The notes under the pieces were generated by a model. That model was not told the origin of the DNA. It was given only the letters and a program-made list of their open reading frames with translations, and did no database searches. From NCBI GenBank assembly GCA_024743115.1, contig JANSXC010000010.1, forward strand, positions 184,951 through 248,950: a stretch of 64,000 bases of DNA. Direction: 5' to 3'. A program made the translations under genes and the position numbers. The stretch comes from a bacterium. Lineage in GTDB: Bacteria; Planctomycetota; UBA1135; UBA2386. Below, piece after piece: positions 7,733 through 17,433 of the stretch (its first letter is position 1; each line of letters begins with the position of its first letter).

Positions 7733-10102
7733 CTAACGCGAGAGCCTCGGCGCTGCATCGATCACCGCTGCCGAGTCGAGGACGGTATCGGTCCCGGGCA
7801 TGCATGGGATACCGGCGAAGAAGTCGGCAACGGTGCGGCGATACGCCGCCGGGTCCGGCCGGCTCGGCCGGTGCCGGTCGACGTAGAGCCCGATGCGCTC
7901 GAACGGGATTCGGGGCAGGTTTGCGCCGTGATCACGGAACCGGAGGTCGAGCGCCGAGGGATCCACGAATGCCTCAGCCGTCACGATGCGATCGTCTTCG
8001 ATCACCGACTTCGCGCGGGCCGCGGGCGCGACGCGTGACCAAATCGTCGCGTTGGCCACGATGTTGTTGCAGTACACGTTGTGCTTCACGACGCAGCGTA
8101 TCGGCCACAGGCGTCCGAACTGTCCTGAGTCGTTCATCACGAGTGCGAACCTCGGGTATCGGGTAAGCCATGGGTCGCGGTTCCAGCCCTCGACTCCGAC
8201 GATGCGTTCGGCGTTGCCGACGTAGTCCTCTTTCTTGCCACGATAGTCGTGGTTGTCGTCGGCGCGGATCGCAGTCTGACGATCGTGGTTGCTCTGCGCG
8301 CCGTGTCCGACGTTGTAGGCGCCGCGGTAGCCAGCAACGAACACGTTGCCGGCGATCATGTTGCCGGCGCCACCGTTCATGAAGATCCCTTTGCCCGCGG
8401 ACTTGTAGAACACGTTGCCGACGCACTCGGCGCCCGCCTGCAAGTCGTCGAGGTGGATGCCCGATCGTTCGACCTTGCCCGGCTTGTGCATGAGATGGTG
8501 GATGAAGTTGTGACGGTAGATCGTGCCGTAGCCCGTGAGGTCGCCGCCCGCGTAGATCGCGCCACCATCGCCTTCCTCGTAGCCGATGTTGAACAGCTCG
8601 TTGCGTTCGAGTTCGTGGTCATTGCCGCGTACCGTCACCGCCTGGCCGAGCGAGTTGTGAACCAGGTTGTTGCGGAGGCGATTGCCCACTCCGCTGATGC
8701 CGATCTGCACCCGGCGATGCCGAAACTCACGCTGGTAGCAGTGACAATTCTCGACGACGTTGTGACCCGCGAGCAGGGTGCCCGGGCCGCGCTCGCCGCC
8801 CGCGAGGCGGATGTGCGCATCGAGGTCGTAGAGGTCGCAGCTCTGCACGCGCTGCCGGGTGCCGGTGATGCGAGCGCCGAGCGCGCTGGCGGTGCGCAGG
8901 ACCAGCCCGGCGGCCGTGTTGTCGCTGCCGCCGACGAACTCCACGAGGGTTCCTGATGCCGCGCGCTCGATCGTGAAACCGGCAAGCGTCACCTGCTCCG
9001 CCTGCTCGAGTCGAAAGCAGCCTGCGGCGACGGGCAGGTCGATGCGGGTCGCGGCGTCGATGGCCCGGAACGGCATCAGATAGAGCCGCCGCGTCAGCGG
9101 ATCGAAGTGCCATTCGCCCGGCGCGTCGAGTTCGCACAGCAGGCCGTGCACGAAGAACGGTTTGCCGCGCTGGCGCCAGGACCAGCCGTAGGCGAGTGCC
9201 TGCGACAGCCGGAACGCTGCGCGGTCGGCGTCCGCAGCCACGATGGGTTGAGACTTCCGCAGCCAGTTGGCGTCGAGAAAGCCAGTGAGTTGATTGCGGG
9301 CGCTGTTGCGACCGATCTCCGCCGCCCATTGTTGCCAGCTGCCCGCGAGTTCGTCCGCGCGTTCGCCGATCCTCACCCAGGCACCACGGGGCTCTGCGAG
9401 AGAGCCGAGCCAGCCGGCGCGTTTGCCGGTTTCCTGGAACGGCGCGTGGCCGGCGCGAACCCCGTAGGCCTCGCGACCGCTCGGGACCGCAGGAGGTGAG
9501 ATCTCGGGTTCGAGGACGTTCTCCTGCAGCGTTGCATAGCCCGCGTTCGGAAAGCGGGCCGGCAGGCAGGGCTGACCGTCGAGCAAGATCGGCATCACGA
9601 GCCGCTCGCCGAGGCGTCGGGCCAGGTAATCATCCGTGATCGTTTGCGCGATGATGCGATCCGCGGCAGCTGTTGCGAGCCGTGCCCGTTCGTCGGGATC
9701 CGTAACGGCAGCGAATCTCTTGGCGTCGACCTGCAGGCTGCCGTCGAACACGACGACATGGTCGGCGGCCGGGCGAATGGTGAGCGCGGCGCCGCGACTG
9801 CGAACGCGGAAGCATTCGCGATAGCGGTAGCGACCGCCGCGCAGCCGGATCTCGACGGCCTGCTGCGTGTTCGTCAAGGCTTCGGCCTTTGCCAGCGCCG
9901 TGCGCAGGTCCGTCGGGGCGGCTGCGGATCCGCCGTTCGGCGTCGTGCCGTGCGGCGCGACGTGAAGCACGACCGGCGGCCGGGTCGAGGTGCCCCGTGT
10001 CGGTTGCTGCCCGTTCGCGGGTTCACCGCTCGCGAGCAGCCAGGCTAGTGCCGTCGCGGCCGCGAGGGGGGCTGTTGCAGCTGGGGAGGCGCGGCTGCTC
10101 AT
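7733..10102 (-). CDS. Secreted right-handed parallel beta-helix protein
   Basis: 789 aa from the ATG at 10102. The frame stays open 49 codons further upstream, but that stretch lies inside the mechanosensitive channel gene, and this ATG makes a 4-base ATGA overlap with the channel stop and puts a signal peptide first (ATALAWLLASGEPANGQQ). Residues ~410-650 contain repeated short strands rich in Asn, Gly and His (NLVHNSLGQAVTVRGNDHE, NVFYKSAGKGIFMNG), typical of the beta-helix of pectate lyase-like polysaccharide lyases, glycosidases and epimerases. The N-terminal region (HVAPHGTTPNGGSAAAP) matches the usual cap before such helices. It probably acts on an extracellular polysaccharide; the substrate is unknown. 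Confidence 0.85.
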   Translation of the reverse strand: MSSRASPAATAPLAAATALAWLLASGEPANGQQPTRGTSTRPPVVLHVAPHGTTPNGGSAAAPTDLRTALAKAEALTNTQQAVEIRLRGGRYRYRECFRVRSRGAALTIRPAADHVVVFDGSLQVDAKRFAAVTDPDERARLATAAADRIIAQTITDDYLARRLGERLVMPILLDGQPCLPARFPNAGYATLQENVLEPEISPPAVPSGREAYGVRAGHAPFQETGKRAGWLGSLAEPRGAWVRIGERADELAGSWQQWAAEIGRNSARNQLTGFLDANWLRKSQPIVAADADRAAFRLSQALAYGWSWRQRGKPFFVHGLLCELDAPGEWHFDPLTRRLYLMPFRAIDAATRIDLPVAAGCFRLEQAEQVTLAGFTIERAASGTLVEFVGGSDNTAAGLVLRTASALGARITGTRQRVQSCDLYDLDAHIRLAGGERGPGTLLAGHNVVENCHCYQREFRHRRVQIGISGVGNRLRNNLVHNSLGQAVTVRGNDHELERNELFNIGYEEGDGGAIYAGGDLTGYGTIYRHNFIHHLMHKPGKVERSGIHLDDLQAGAECVGNVFYKSAGKGIFMNGGAGNMIAGNVFVAGYRGAYNVGHGAQSNHDRQTAIRADDNHDYRGKKEDYVGNAERIVGVEGWNRDPWLTRYPRFALVMNDSGQFGRLWPIRCVVKHNVYCNNIVANATIWSRVAPAARAKSVIEDDRIVTAEAFVDPSALDLRFRDHGANLPRIPFERIGLYVDRHRPSRPDPAAYRRTVADFFAGIPCMPGTDTVLDSAAVIDAAPRLSR

Positions 10103-13100
10103 TGCGTGGGCGGTCCATCCGCGGCCGTGTTGCCGAGCGGCCCCATCGTGCGCACGTGAACGTCGCGTTGCGGGAACGGGATCTCGATCTCGTGCTTGCG
10201 GAACGCATCGTCGATCGCCGTATTCAGGCTGTTGACGAGCTGTGGCCACATGTCACGCGAGGCGATGAACACGCGCAGTTCGAGATCGAGGGAGCTGTCA
10301 CCGAAGCCGCGGAAGATCGCCTTCGGTTTGGGATCCTCGAGCACGAGATCGTTGGCGACGGCGGCCTCGAGGAGCAGGCGGCGGGCCAATTCGGTGTCGG
10401 AGCCGTAGGCGACGCCGACGGGCAGGATGACGCGCGTGATCGGATCGGTCAGCGTCCAGTTCACGAGGCGCGACGTCACGAACTCCTTGTTGGGCACGAT
10501 CATCTCGCGACGGTCGAAGTCGACGATCGTCGTCGCGCGCATCTTGATCTGCGTTACGAAGCCGTCCGTATCGCCAACCGTGACGAGGTCGCCGATGCGT
10601 ACCGGTCGTTCGAACAGAATGATGAAGCCCGAGACGAAGTTGGCGAAGATTTCCTGCAGTCCGAACCCGAGACCGACCGAGACCGCTGCGACCAGCCACT
10701 GCACCTTGCCCCATTCGATGCCCAGGCTCGAGAATGCGACCACCGTGCCGACGATCACGATCGAGTAGCGCACGAGCGTCGTGATGGCGGCCCGTTCGCC
10801 GGCGTGGGAGCGGAGGCGCTGCAGCACGGCTAGTTCGAGGATGCCCGGGATGTTGCGCGCGGCCGCGAAGGTGATCGAGAGCGCGAGTAGCGAGAGCAGC
10901 AGGTTCCAGAGTGTGATCGCGGAATTGACCGTCGTCGTTACCTGCCGGTCATCGACGACGGTGGTCGTTTCGCTCGCGACGTTCCAGAGCGTGATGTCGT
11001 TCAACCCGCGCAGTGCGGGCAGCACTTCGCCCCAGATCGCCCAAAGCACCCCGACGACGATCAGGAGCAGCGCGCCGCCGACGAGCTTGCGACTCTGCAC
11101 GTTGATCGTCGTCAGGTTGATGGTCTCGGTGACGAGTTGCGGATTGTCGCTGGGGATCACCTCGGCGTCGGTGGTCTTCGCCGCGGCGGCCTCGCGCAGC
11201 GCCTTGGCCTGTTTGAGTGCCAGGCGTCGTTTCGCGAGCAGCATCCAGCGCAGGGCCAGTTCGTAGAGCAGGATCGCGAGCGCAATGACGCCGATCGAAG
11301 CTTCGAGTCGAAAGAGTAGTTCGCGGGCGGTGAAGTGGTAGCCCGCGGCGGCGAGCGTGATCAGCACCATCGGCACGACGATGCCGAGTGCGTAGTAGCT
11401 GCGGCGGCGGCCGAGCGGCATCGGCGCGTTGCCTTGCGCCAGGGCGCCGCGCGCGGGATGCAGCATGCGCGCGAGCACGATGGCGGTGGTCGTGAGCAGC
11501 GCGATCAACAGCAGTCGGTCGAGCATCGCACCCCAGGGCGCGTGACCGTGCAGCGTCAGAGCGCGTAACGCGAACGCGAGCGCCAGAATCACCGGCAGCC
11601 ACCACGCGAGGTTGCGTCGCAACAGCCGGGTGCGCGACGTGGGCCAGCGCAGGTGGGCTTCCGCGAGCCCGTCGGGACGTGTGATGCAGCGGAACAGGTC
11701 GGCCGCGGCGTAGAGCATGGCGATGTGTGCGAGGCCGCCGGCGACGCTGCTCGCGAACTCACCCACGCCCGGGGTCGTCTGGATCTGGGTGCCGGTGTGC
11801 CAGAGCAGCAATGGTAGGCCACTGACTGCGATGACCGTCAGGACGAGCGTCCACGCGGTCGGGGCGAAGCGCGTGGCGCGGCTGTTGCTGCCTTCTTCGC
11901 CGAGCGCCGTGATCCGACGGCGAAGCGGTCGCGAGAACAGCACCAGAAGCAACGCGAGCAGACTCACCGTGCTCAGTTGAACTGGATTGCGGCGGAACGC
12001 GCTGCCGACCGCGGTGCCGAGGTTGCCCCAGTTGTTGGCGTTGGTCAGCCAGCTGAGCGCCGAGCCGACTGCGGGCCATTCCGTCTCCCACACGGGAGCC
12101 GTGCTGCGCACCCACAGCACGCGTTCGTTGACGAAGTTCGCGAGCAGCAGGGCTTCTTCGACGAGTTTGCGTTCCTGGACGTCGAGTTTGCCGATCGTCT
12201 CGGCGTACGCCTGAAGATCACCGCGCAGCCCTTCGAAGAATCGTTGGCGTTGCTGCAGCAGGCGCTCGCCCTGGCCTGCGATGCGCTGGCGCTGAGCAGC
12301 GCTCGTCGTCGTTGGTAGTTTCGCCAGCGCGGCAGCCGCGAGCTCGTCGCGCGCTTCGCGAAACGTCCGTAGACGGTCCTCGACGTCGAACTCGGCAAGC
12401 TGCACCTGCACCAGCTGATCCCGGCGGGCGTCGATGGTGGCATGGAGCTGTCGGATCCGAGGTAGCCGTGCCTTCTCCTGTCGCAGCTGCAAGCCGATGA
12501 CATCGTTGAGCCGGACGCGGGCTACGCGGCCCTGCAGCGTCGAGAACCGTTCGTGCAGTAGTTCGTAACGGTCTTCGGCTCGTTTCAGGTTCGCGTCCGT
12601 CGTCGCGCGCCGTTCCAGCAGGGCTTCCCGCTCGGCCGCGAGACTCTGGTTGGCAGCCGCGATCTCGGCCCAGATCGGGTCGACGCGCAAGGCTTCCGCA
12701 TCCGCGGTGTCGGCGTCGTCGGAGGCATCGCGGCGTCGGCGTTCCTGGGCGGCGCTGTCGAGTCGCTCGACGAGCGCGGCTTGGTGGCGCTGATCGCGTT
12801 GGAGCACGTCCCGTTGAGCGATCAGCAGTGTCGACTCCGCCTCGTATTGAAGCTTCTCCGCCTCGAGTTCGGCGGTGCGCGATAGCAGCGCGTCGAGTTC
12901 TGCTGTGCGGCGGGTCGCGTTGGCCGCCGTAATCTGGGGGGGCTCGTCAGCGATGGGGTTCGGCTGGGTGGCTTCGAGTCGCGTGGTGTTGGCGGCCGCG
13001 TCCGCGATGAGCCCCGGCAGCGCAGCGAGCCGGGTTGCGCGCTGCTGGCGCTCGAATTCCTTGGCCTGCAGTCGGGCTGCCGTCTGATCGCTCGTCGAGC

Positions 13101-13476
13101 GCGCGGTCGCGAGCCGAGCCTCGAGTTCGGCCGGTTCGAGGTCGGCCAGTTGCGCCACTTCGGGGTGTGGCGGCAGTTGGGTCTCGAGCTGCAGCTTGGC
13201 CCCCGCGAGCAGTTCGGGTGCAGCGGCCGCGGCCTCGCGCGCCCGGGTCGCCGCGGCCCGGGACGCGGCGGCGGCGCGGGCGAACTCCATCGCGGCGGCA
13301 TAGATCGGCGCGGCCGCGGCCTTGATCGCGGGATCGATGGTCGCGGCGTCGGCGATGGCCTGGGCTTCGGCCTCAATGCGTTCGACGGCCGGGTCGGTTG
13401 CCTCCTGGCCACGGGTCGGCGAGCTCACGAGAACTGCGCATAGCAGTGTCCAAAGGACTGCCCGGATCGATTGCAC
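10099..13476 (-). CDS. Large MscS-family mechanosensitive channel (MscK/YjeP-like)
   Basis: 1125 aa from a GTG at 13476, chosen because it starts a good signal peptide (AVLWTLLCAVLVSSPTRGQ). The frame is open for another 107 codons upstream but would cross the divergent sulfatase gene. Residues ~30-490 form a long periplasmic coiled coil rich in Ala, Glu, Arg and Gln; then come about ten membrane segments. The MscS pore and vestibule follow, with VGLGFGLQEIFANFVSGFI and the RPVRIGDLV, MIVPNKEF and ITRVILPVGVAYG motifs. It would release osmolytes under hypo-osmotic shock. Its stop overlaps the start of the beta-helix gene by 4 bases. Confidence 0.93.
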   Translation of the reverse strand: MQSIRAVLWTLLCAVLVSSPTRGQEATDPAVERIEAEAQAIADAATIDPAIKAAAAPIYAAAMEFARAAAASRAAATRAREAAAAAPELLAGAKLQLETQLPPHPEVAQLADLEPAELEARLATARSTSDQTAARLQAKEFERQQRATRLAALPGLIADAAANTTRLEATQPNPIADEPPQITAANATRRTAELDALLSRTAELEAEKLQYEAESTLLIAQRDVLQRDQRHQAALVERLDSAAQERRRRDASDDADTADAEALRVDPIWAEIAAANQSLAAEREALLERRATTDANLKRAEDRYELLHERFSTLQGRVARVRLNDVIGLQLRQEKARLPRIRQLHATIDARRDQLVQVQLAEFDVEDRLRTFREARDELAAAALAKLPTTTSAAQRQRIAGQGERLLQQRQRFFEGLRGDLQAYAETIGKLDVQERKLVEEALLLANFVNERVLWVRSTAPVWETEWPAVGSALSWLTNANNWGNLGTAVGSAFRRNPVQLSTVSLLALLLVLFSRPLRRRITALGEEGSNSRATRFAPTAWTLVLTVIAVSGLPLLLWHTGTQIQTTPGVGEFASSVAGGLAHIAMLYAAADLFRCITRPDGLAEAHLRWPTSRTRLLRRNLAWWLPVILALAFALRALTLHGHAPWGAMLDRLLLIALLTTTAIVLARMLHPARGALAQGNAPMPLGRRRSYYALGIVVPMVLITLAAAGYHFTARELLFRLEASIGVIALAILLYELALRWMLLAKRRLALKQAKALREAAAAKTTDAEVIPSDNPQLVTETINLTTINVQSRKLVGGALLLIVVGVLWAIWGEVLPALRGLNDITLWNVASETTTVVDDRQVTTTVNSAITLWNLLLSLLALSITFAAARNIPGILELAVLQRLRSHAGERAAITTLVRYSIVIVGTVVAFSSLGIEWGKVQWLVAAVSVGLGFGLQEIFANFVSGFIILFERPVRIGDLVTVGDTDGFVTQIKMRATTIVDFDRREMIVPNKEFVTSRLVNWTLTDPITRVILPVGVAYGSDTELARRLLLEAAVANDLVLEDPKPKAIFRGFGDSSLDLELRVFIASRDMWPQLVNSLNTAIDDAFRKHEIEIPFPQRDVHVRTMGPLGNTAADGPPTQ

Positions 13477-13497
13477 GTTGGCGGTATCGTGCCCGGC

Positions 13498-14952
13498 ATG
13501 CGCGCCATTCGCCACGTTGCTCTCTCGACTCTGGCTGCCGCCCTCGTGGTGACGTTGCCGGCTCAGGTGGCAGAGCGGCCGCCGGTTCGTGCATCGACCG
13601 AGCGCCCGAACATCGTCTACATCCTGCTCGACGATGCGGGCTGGGGTGATCTCGGCTGCTACGGGCAGCAGAAACTGAAGACGCCGCACATGGATCGGCT
13701 CGCGCGCGAGGGGCTGCGGTTCACGCAGCACTACGCCGGGAGTACGGTGTGTGCGCCGACGCGCAGCGTGCTCATGACCGGGCAGCACACGGGTCACACG
13801 CCCGTACGTGGTAACGGCCGCGCGCCTGGTGAGCCGGAGAACGTGTTTCCGATCGGTGGTGATGCGGTGACGGTTGCCGCACTGCTACATGGTGCCGGGT
13901 ACGCGACCGGTTGCTTCGGCAAATGGGGGCTCGGGGGACCGGGCAGCGACAGCGATGCTCTGGCCCTCGGGTTCGACCACTTCTGTGGGTTCTACAACCA
14001 GGCGTTCGCCCACGACTTCTACCCGCGCTGGCTCTGGCGCGACGGCAAGAAGCTCGAACTCGATCGCAAGGTCTATGCCCACGATGTGATCTTCGACGCC
14101 GCGTTGGAGTTCGTGCGCCGCAACCGCGAGCGCCGGTTCTTCTGCTACCTGCCGGTGACGATCCCGCACGCGGCGATGCAGGCGCCGCCCGAGTACCACG
14201 AGCGCTTCCGCAAGGTGTATCCGGAGTTTGACGAGAAGGTCGGACGCTACGGCGGTGACGATCGGCGGACCGCAGTGCGCAATCCGATTGCCGGGTTCGC
14301 GGCGATGATGACGAAGCTCGACGACGACGTCGGTCGCCTGTTCGGGTTGCTGGCCGAACTCGGGCTCGACGACGACACGATCGTGATGCTGTCATCGGAC
14401 AATGGTCCGCATCGCGAGGGCGGTCACGATCCGAAGTTCTGGGACAGCAATGGCCCGTTCCAGGGCATGAAGCGCAGCCTCTACGATGGCGGCATTCGCG
14501 TACCGTTGCTCGCGCGGTGGCCGGGTCGGGTGGCGGCTGGGCGCGTGTCGGATCACATCAGTGGCCATCAGGATCTGCTGCCCACGCTGTGTGAACTCGC
14601 CGGGGCGAGCGCTCCGGAAGAGATCGACGGTATCTCGATGGTTGCCGAGCTGACCGGCAAGGGTCAGCAGCGGCAGCACGACTACCTCTACTGGGAGTTC
14701 TACGAAGCCGGCGGCAAACGCGCGGTTCGCATGCAGCAGTGGAAAGCGGTGCAGAACGGCTTGCGGGACGATCCGGATGCGCCGATCGAACTCTACGACA
14801 TCACGACGGATGCCGGCGAGCGAACGAACGTCGCGGCCGACCATCCTGCCGTGGTCGCGCGGGCGCAGCTTTGCCTGACCGAGGCCCACGTGGCGGATCC
14901 GCGCTGGCGTTATCGCGGCAAGCGCCAGCCGAAGAAGGGCCGGTCGAAGTAG
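13498..14952 (+). CDS. Type I sulfatase (arylsulfatase A-like), secreted
   Basis: 484 aa from the ATG at 13498, which begins the signal peptide (ALSTLAAALVVTLPAQ). NIVYILLDDAGWGDLGCYG provides the metal-binding Asp pair. CAPTR (within GSTVCAPTRSVLMTG) is the CxPxR sulfatase signature whose Cys is converted to formylglycine; LMTGQHTGHTPVRGN and FGKWGLGG follow as in family S1. The second metal site is SSDNGPH. It hydrolyses sulfate esters, probably on polysaccharides, in the periplasm or outside the cell. The start is only 21 bases from the divergent mechanosensitive channel start, so promoters must overlap the coding regions. Multiple sulfatases are a hallmark of Planctomycetota. Confidence 0.95.
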   Translation: MRAIRHVALSTLAAALVVTLPAQVAERPPVRASTERPNIVYILLDDAGWGDLGCYGQQKLKTPHMDRLAREGLRFTQHYAGSTVCAPTRSVLMTGQHTGHTPVRGNGRAPGEPENVFPIGGDAVTVAALLHGAGYATGCFGKWGLGGPGSDSDALALGFDHFCGFYNQAFAHDFYPRWLWRDGKKLELDRKVYAHDVIFDAALEFVRRNRERRFFCYLPVTIPHAAMQAPPEYHERFRKVYPEFDEKVGRYGGDDRRTAVRNPIAGFAAMMTKLDDDVGRLFGLLAELGLDDDTIVMLSSDNGPHREGGHDPKFWDSNGPFQGMKRSLYDGGIRVPLLARWPGRVAAGRVSDHISGHQDLLPTLCELAGASAPEEIDGISMVAELTGKGQQRQHDYLYWEFYEAGGKRAVRMQQWKAVQNGLRDDPDAPIELYDITTDAGERTNVAADHPAVVARAQLCLTEAHVADPRWRYRGKRQPKKGRSK

Positions 14953-14971
14953 GGTCGCCGGCCGGGCGCGG

Positions 14972-17224
14972 TCAGTTCTTCTTCTTGCGCTTCCGACCCT
15001 TGGCCGGGCGCGAGGACGTCCCTTCGCCGGGGATCACGGGGCTCTTCGACTTGTCGAGCAGCGCGAGCTGACTGCGCACTGGACGATCGTTGGCCGCGAC
15101 CTCGACGCGTTCGAACGTGCCGTCGTGCAGCACTCGCCGCGCCTTCTGGTTGTCGCGCAGCGAGAGATCGAGCACTTCGTCGAGCACGCGCTGCTTGATC
15201 TCGGGATCGAGCACGGGGAACGCGACCTCCACGCGGCGATCGAGGTTGCGGATCATCCAGTCGGCAGACGACAGGTAGACGAGCGGGTTGCCGCCGTTCT
15301 CGAAGCAGAACACGCGGCTGTGTTCGAGGAAGCGATCGACGATCGTGACCACCGTGATGTTCTCGCTGAGACCTTTCACTCCGGGTCGCAGGCAGCACAC
15401 GCTGCGAATGCAGAGTTGGATCTCGACCCCGGCCTGTGAGGCATCGTAGAGCGCCGTGATCACCGCCGGGTCGGCGAGGTTGTTGAGCTTGGCGCGAATG
15501 CTGGCCTTCTTGCCCGCCTTCTTGTTCGCGATCTCGGCGCGGATGAGCGCGAGAACCTTGTCGCGCAGCGCGAAGGGCGCGACGAGCAGATACTCCATCA
15601 CGGGCACGCGCGTGTGACCCGTGATCATGTTGAACGTCTCAGCGACTTCCTCGCCGATCTCGGCGTTGGCCGTGAGCAGCCCCACGTCGGTGTAGAGGCG
15701 CGCGGTGGTCGGGTTGTAGTTGCCGGTGCCGAGGTGGCAGTAGCGCCGGAAGCCGTCGTCCTCGCGTCGCACGACGAGGGTGCACTTCGCGTGGGTCTTG
15801 AGCCCGACGATGCCGTAGACGACGTGAACACCCGCCTTCTCCATGCGGCGCGCCCAGAGGATGTTGGCTTCCTCGTCGAAGCGCGCCTTGAGCTCGACGA
15901 TCGCGGTGACCTGCTTGCGTTGCTGCGCGGCCTCGATCAGCGCGTCGACCATCGGGCTCTTGCTGCCGGCTCGGTAGATCGTCTGCTTGATCGCCATCAC
16001 CTGCGGGTCGTGTGCCGCGAACCGAACGAAGTCCTCGACGGTCGAGAACGAGTCGTAAGGGTGGTGCAGCAGGATGTCGGCCTCTCGCAGGTCGCCGAAC
16101 ATCTCGCCCGCGCTGCCCCAGCGCCAGACGCGCCGCGGTTTGGCGGGCTTGTCCTTGAGCAGCGGCAGCTCGAGGCGGTTGTAGAGCTCCATGATGCGCC
16201 CGAGGTTGACCGGGCCGTCGCAGTAGTAGACGTCGTCGAGCTCGAGTGTGAACGCCTTGACGAAGCGGTCGACGATGTCCGGGTGCGCATCCTGGTCGAT
16301 CTCGAGGCGGACGGGTTCACCGCGGCGCCGCTTGACGAGTTCCTTCTCGATCGAACTCATCAGGTCGGTCGACTGGAACTCGTCGACGTCGATGTTGCTG
16401 TCGCGCGTGACGCGAAACGTCGTCGCGTGCACCACGTCGAGCCCGGGGAAGAGCTCCTTGAGATTGTCGCGCACGATCTCGGCGGTGAACACGTGTGTGC
16501 TCTCGCCGTCGAGTTCGGGGACCCTTTGGATGCGCGGCAACGTTCGCGGCACTTGCACGACCGCCATGCGCGGGGTGCGGCGCGAATGCCGCGGATCGAG
16601 CAGTAGCACCGCGACGTTCAGCGACTTGTTGAGCAGCACCGGGAACGGGTGTGCCGGGTCGACCGCGAGCGGCGTCAGGATCGGGTAGATCTCGGCCTTG
16701 AACAGCTTGTCGATCCACTTCTTCTGCTTGTTGGTCAGCTCGTGGATCTGCCGGAAATCGATGCCTTCCTTCTGCAGTTTGGGCAGCAGGTCATCGCGCC
16801 AGGTTGCGTGCATCTCGGCAGTGAACGCGCGGGCGTCGGTGCGGATGCGGTCGAGCTCTTCCTGGGGCTTCAGGCCGTCCGGGTTCTCGCCGTGCAGGCC
16901 GGCCTCGACGAGCTCCATGATGCCGGCGACGCGGATCTCGAAGAACTCGTCGAGGTTCGTGCTCGCGATCGCGAGGAACTTGACGCGTTCGAGTAGCGGG
17001 TTGGTGCCGTCGCGTGCTTCCTCGAGCACGCGGCGGTTGAACTGCAGCCAGGACAGCTCGCGATTGACGAACGTCTCCTGTCGGCTGCCGATCTCCAGCG
17101 TCGGTCCGATCGCGGGGTTCGAACCGCCCGTGCTCTCGGGAGCGGCGGCGTCTGGTTCGCGAAACTGGCGGCCGAAACCGTCCTCGAGGAGGCGGCGAAT
17201 CGGGATTCCTGGCTGTTCGGTCAT
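14972..17224 (-). CDS. ppk1: Polyphosphate kinase 1
   Basis: 750 aa, slightly longer than the ~690 of most Ppk1 because of an N-terminal lead of ~45 residues and a Lys/Arg-rich tail. It polymerises ATP gamma-phosphate into polyphosphate, reversibly. FVNRELSWLQFNRRVLEEA (52-70) is the N-terminal family signature. The phosphorylated histidine is His478 (GLKTHAKCTL) and the second catalytic histidine is His635 (FLEHSRVFCF), with YCHLGTGNYN between them. Convergent with the sulfatase gene (19-base gap). Confidence 0.97.
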   Translation of the reverse strand: MTEQPGIPIRRLLEDGFGRQFREPDAAAPESTGGSNPAIGPTLEIGSRQETFVNRELSWLQFNRRVLEEARDGTNPLLERVKFLAIASTNLDEFFEIRVAGIMELVEAGLHGENPDGLKPQEELDRIRTDARAFTAEMHATWRDDLLPKLQKEGIDFRQIHELTNKQKKWIDKLFKAEIYPILTPLAVDPAHPFPVLLNKSLNVAVLLLDPRHSRRTPRMAVVQVPRTLPRIQRVPELDGESTHVFTAEIVRDNLKELFPGLDVVHATTFRVTRDSNIDVDEFQSTDLMSSIEKELVKRRRGEPVRLEIDQDAHPDIVDRFVKAFTLELDDVYYCDGPVNLGRIMELYNRLELPLLKDKPAKPRRVWRWGSAGEMFGDLREADILLHHPYDSFSTVEDFVRFAAHDPQVMAIKQTIYRAGSKSPMVDALIEAAQQRKQVTAIVELKARFDEEANILWARRMEKAGVHVVYGIVGLKTHAKCTLVVRREDDGFRRYCHLGTGNYNPTTARLYTDVGLLTANAEIGEEVAETFNMITGHTRVPVMEYLLVAPFALRDKVLALIRAEIANKKAGKKASIRAKLNNLADPAVITALYDASQAGVEIQLCIRSVCCLRPGVKGLSENITVVTIVDRFLEHSRVFCFENGGNPLVYLSSADWMIRNLDRRVEVAFPVLDPEIKQRVLDEVLDLSLRDNQKARRVLHDGTFERVEVAANDRPVRSQLALLDKSKSPVIPGEGTSSRPAKGRKRKKKN

Positions 17225-17433
17225 GGCGGTCGGGCCCCGCAGTCTAGTCGACGTTGCCGCCGCGTTCCGTTCGGTTTCCGGCGCTGGTGTCGGACCTTGA
17301 CCGGGCCTTCACATGCCGGCCGGTCTCTGATCGGGCCATCAGATCTGCTTCACCGTCAAGCACTTGGAGGGATCTGCCGATGCCCGCCGCGCGCCTGGTC
17401 GGTAGCCAGGGCGAGCCTGGGGAGAGCCACACG

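Noticed and set aside
10102..10249. Longer N terminus of the beta-helix protein
   Set aside because: The extra 49 codons lie inside the channel gene and remove the signal peptide from the start.
13477..13797. Extra 107 codons at the start of the mechanosensitive channel
   Set aside because: They overlap the sulfatase gene and have no hydrophobic or conserved text; the GTG at 13476 starts a signal peptide.
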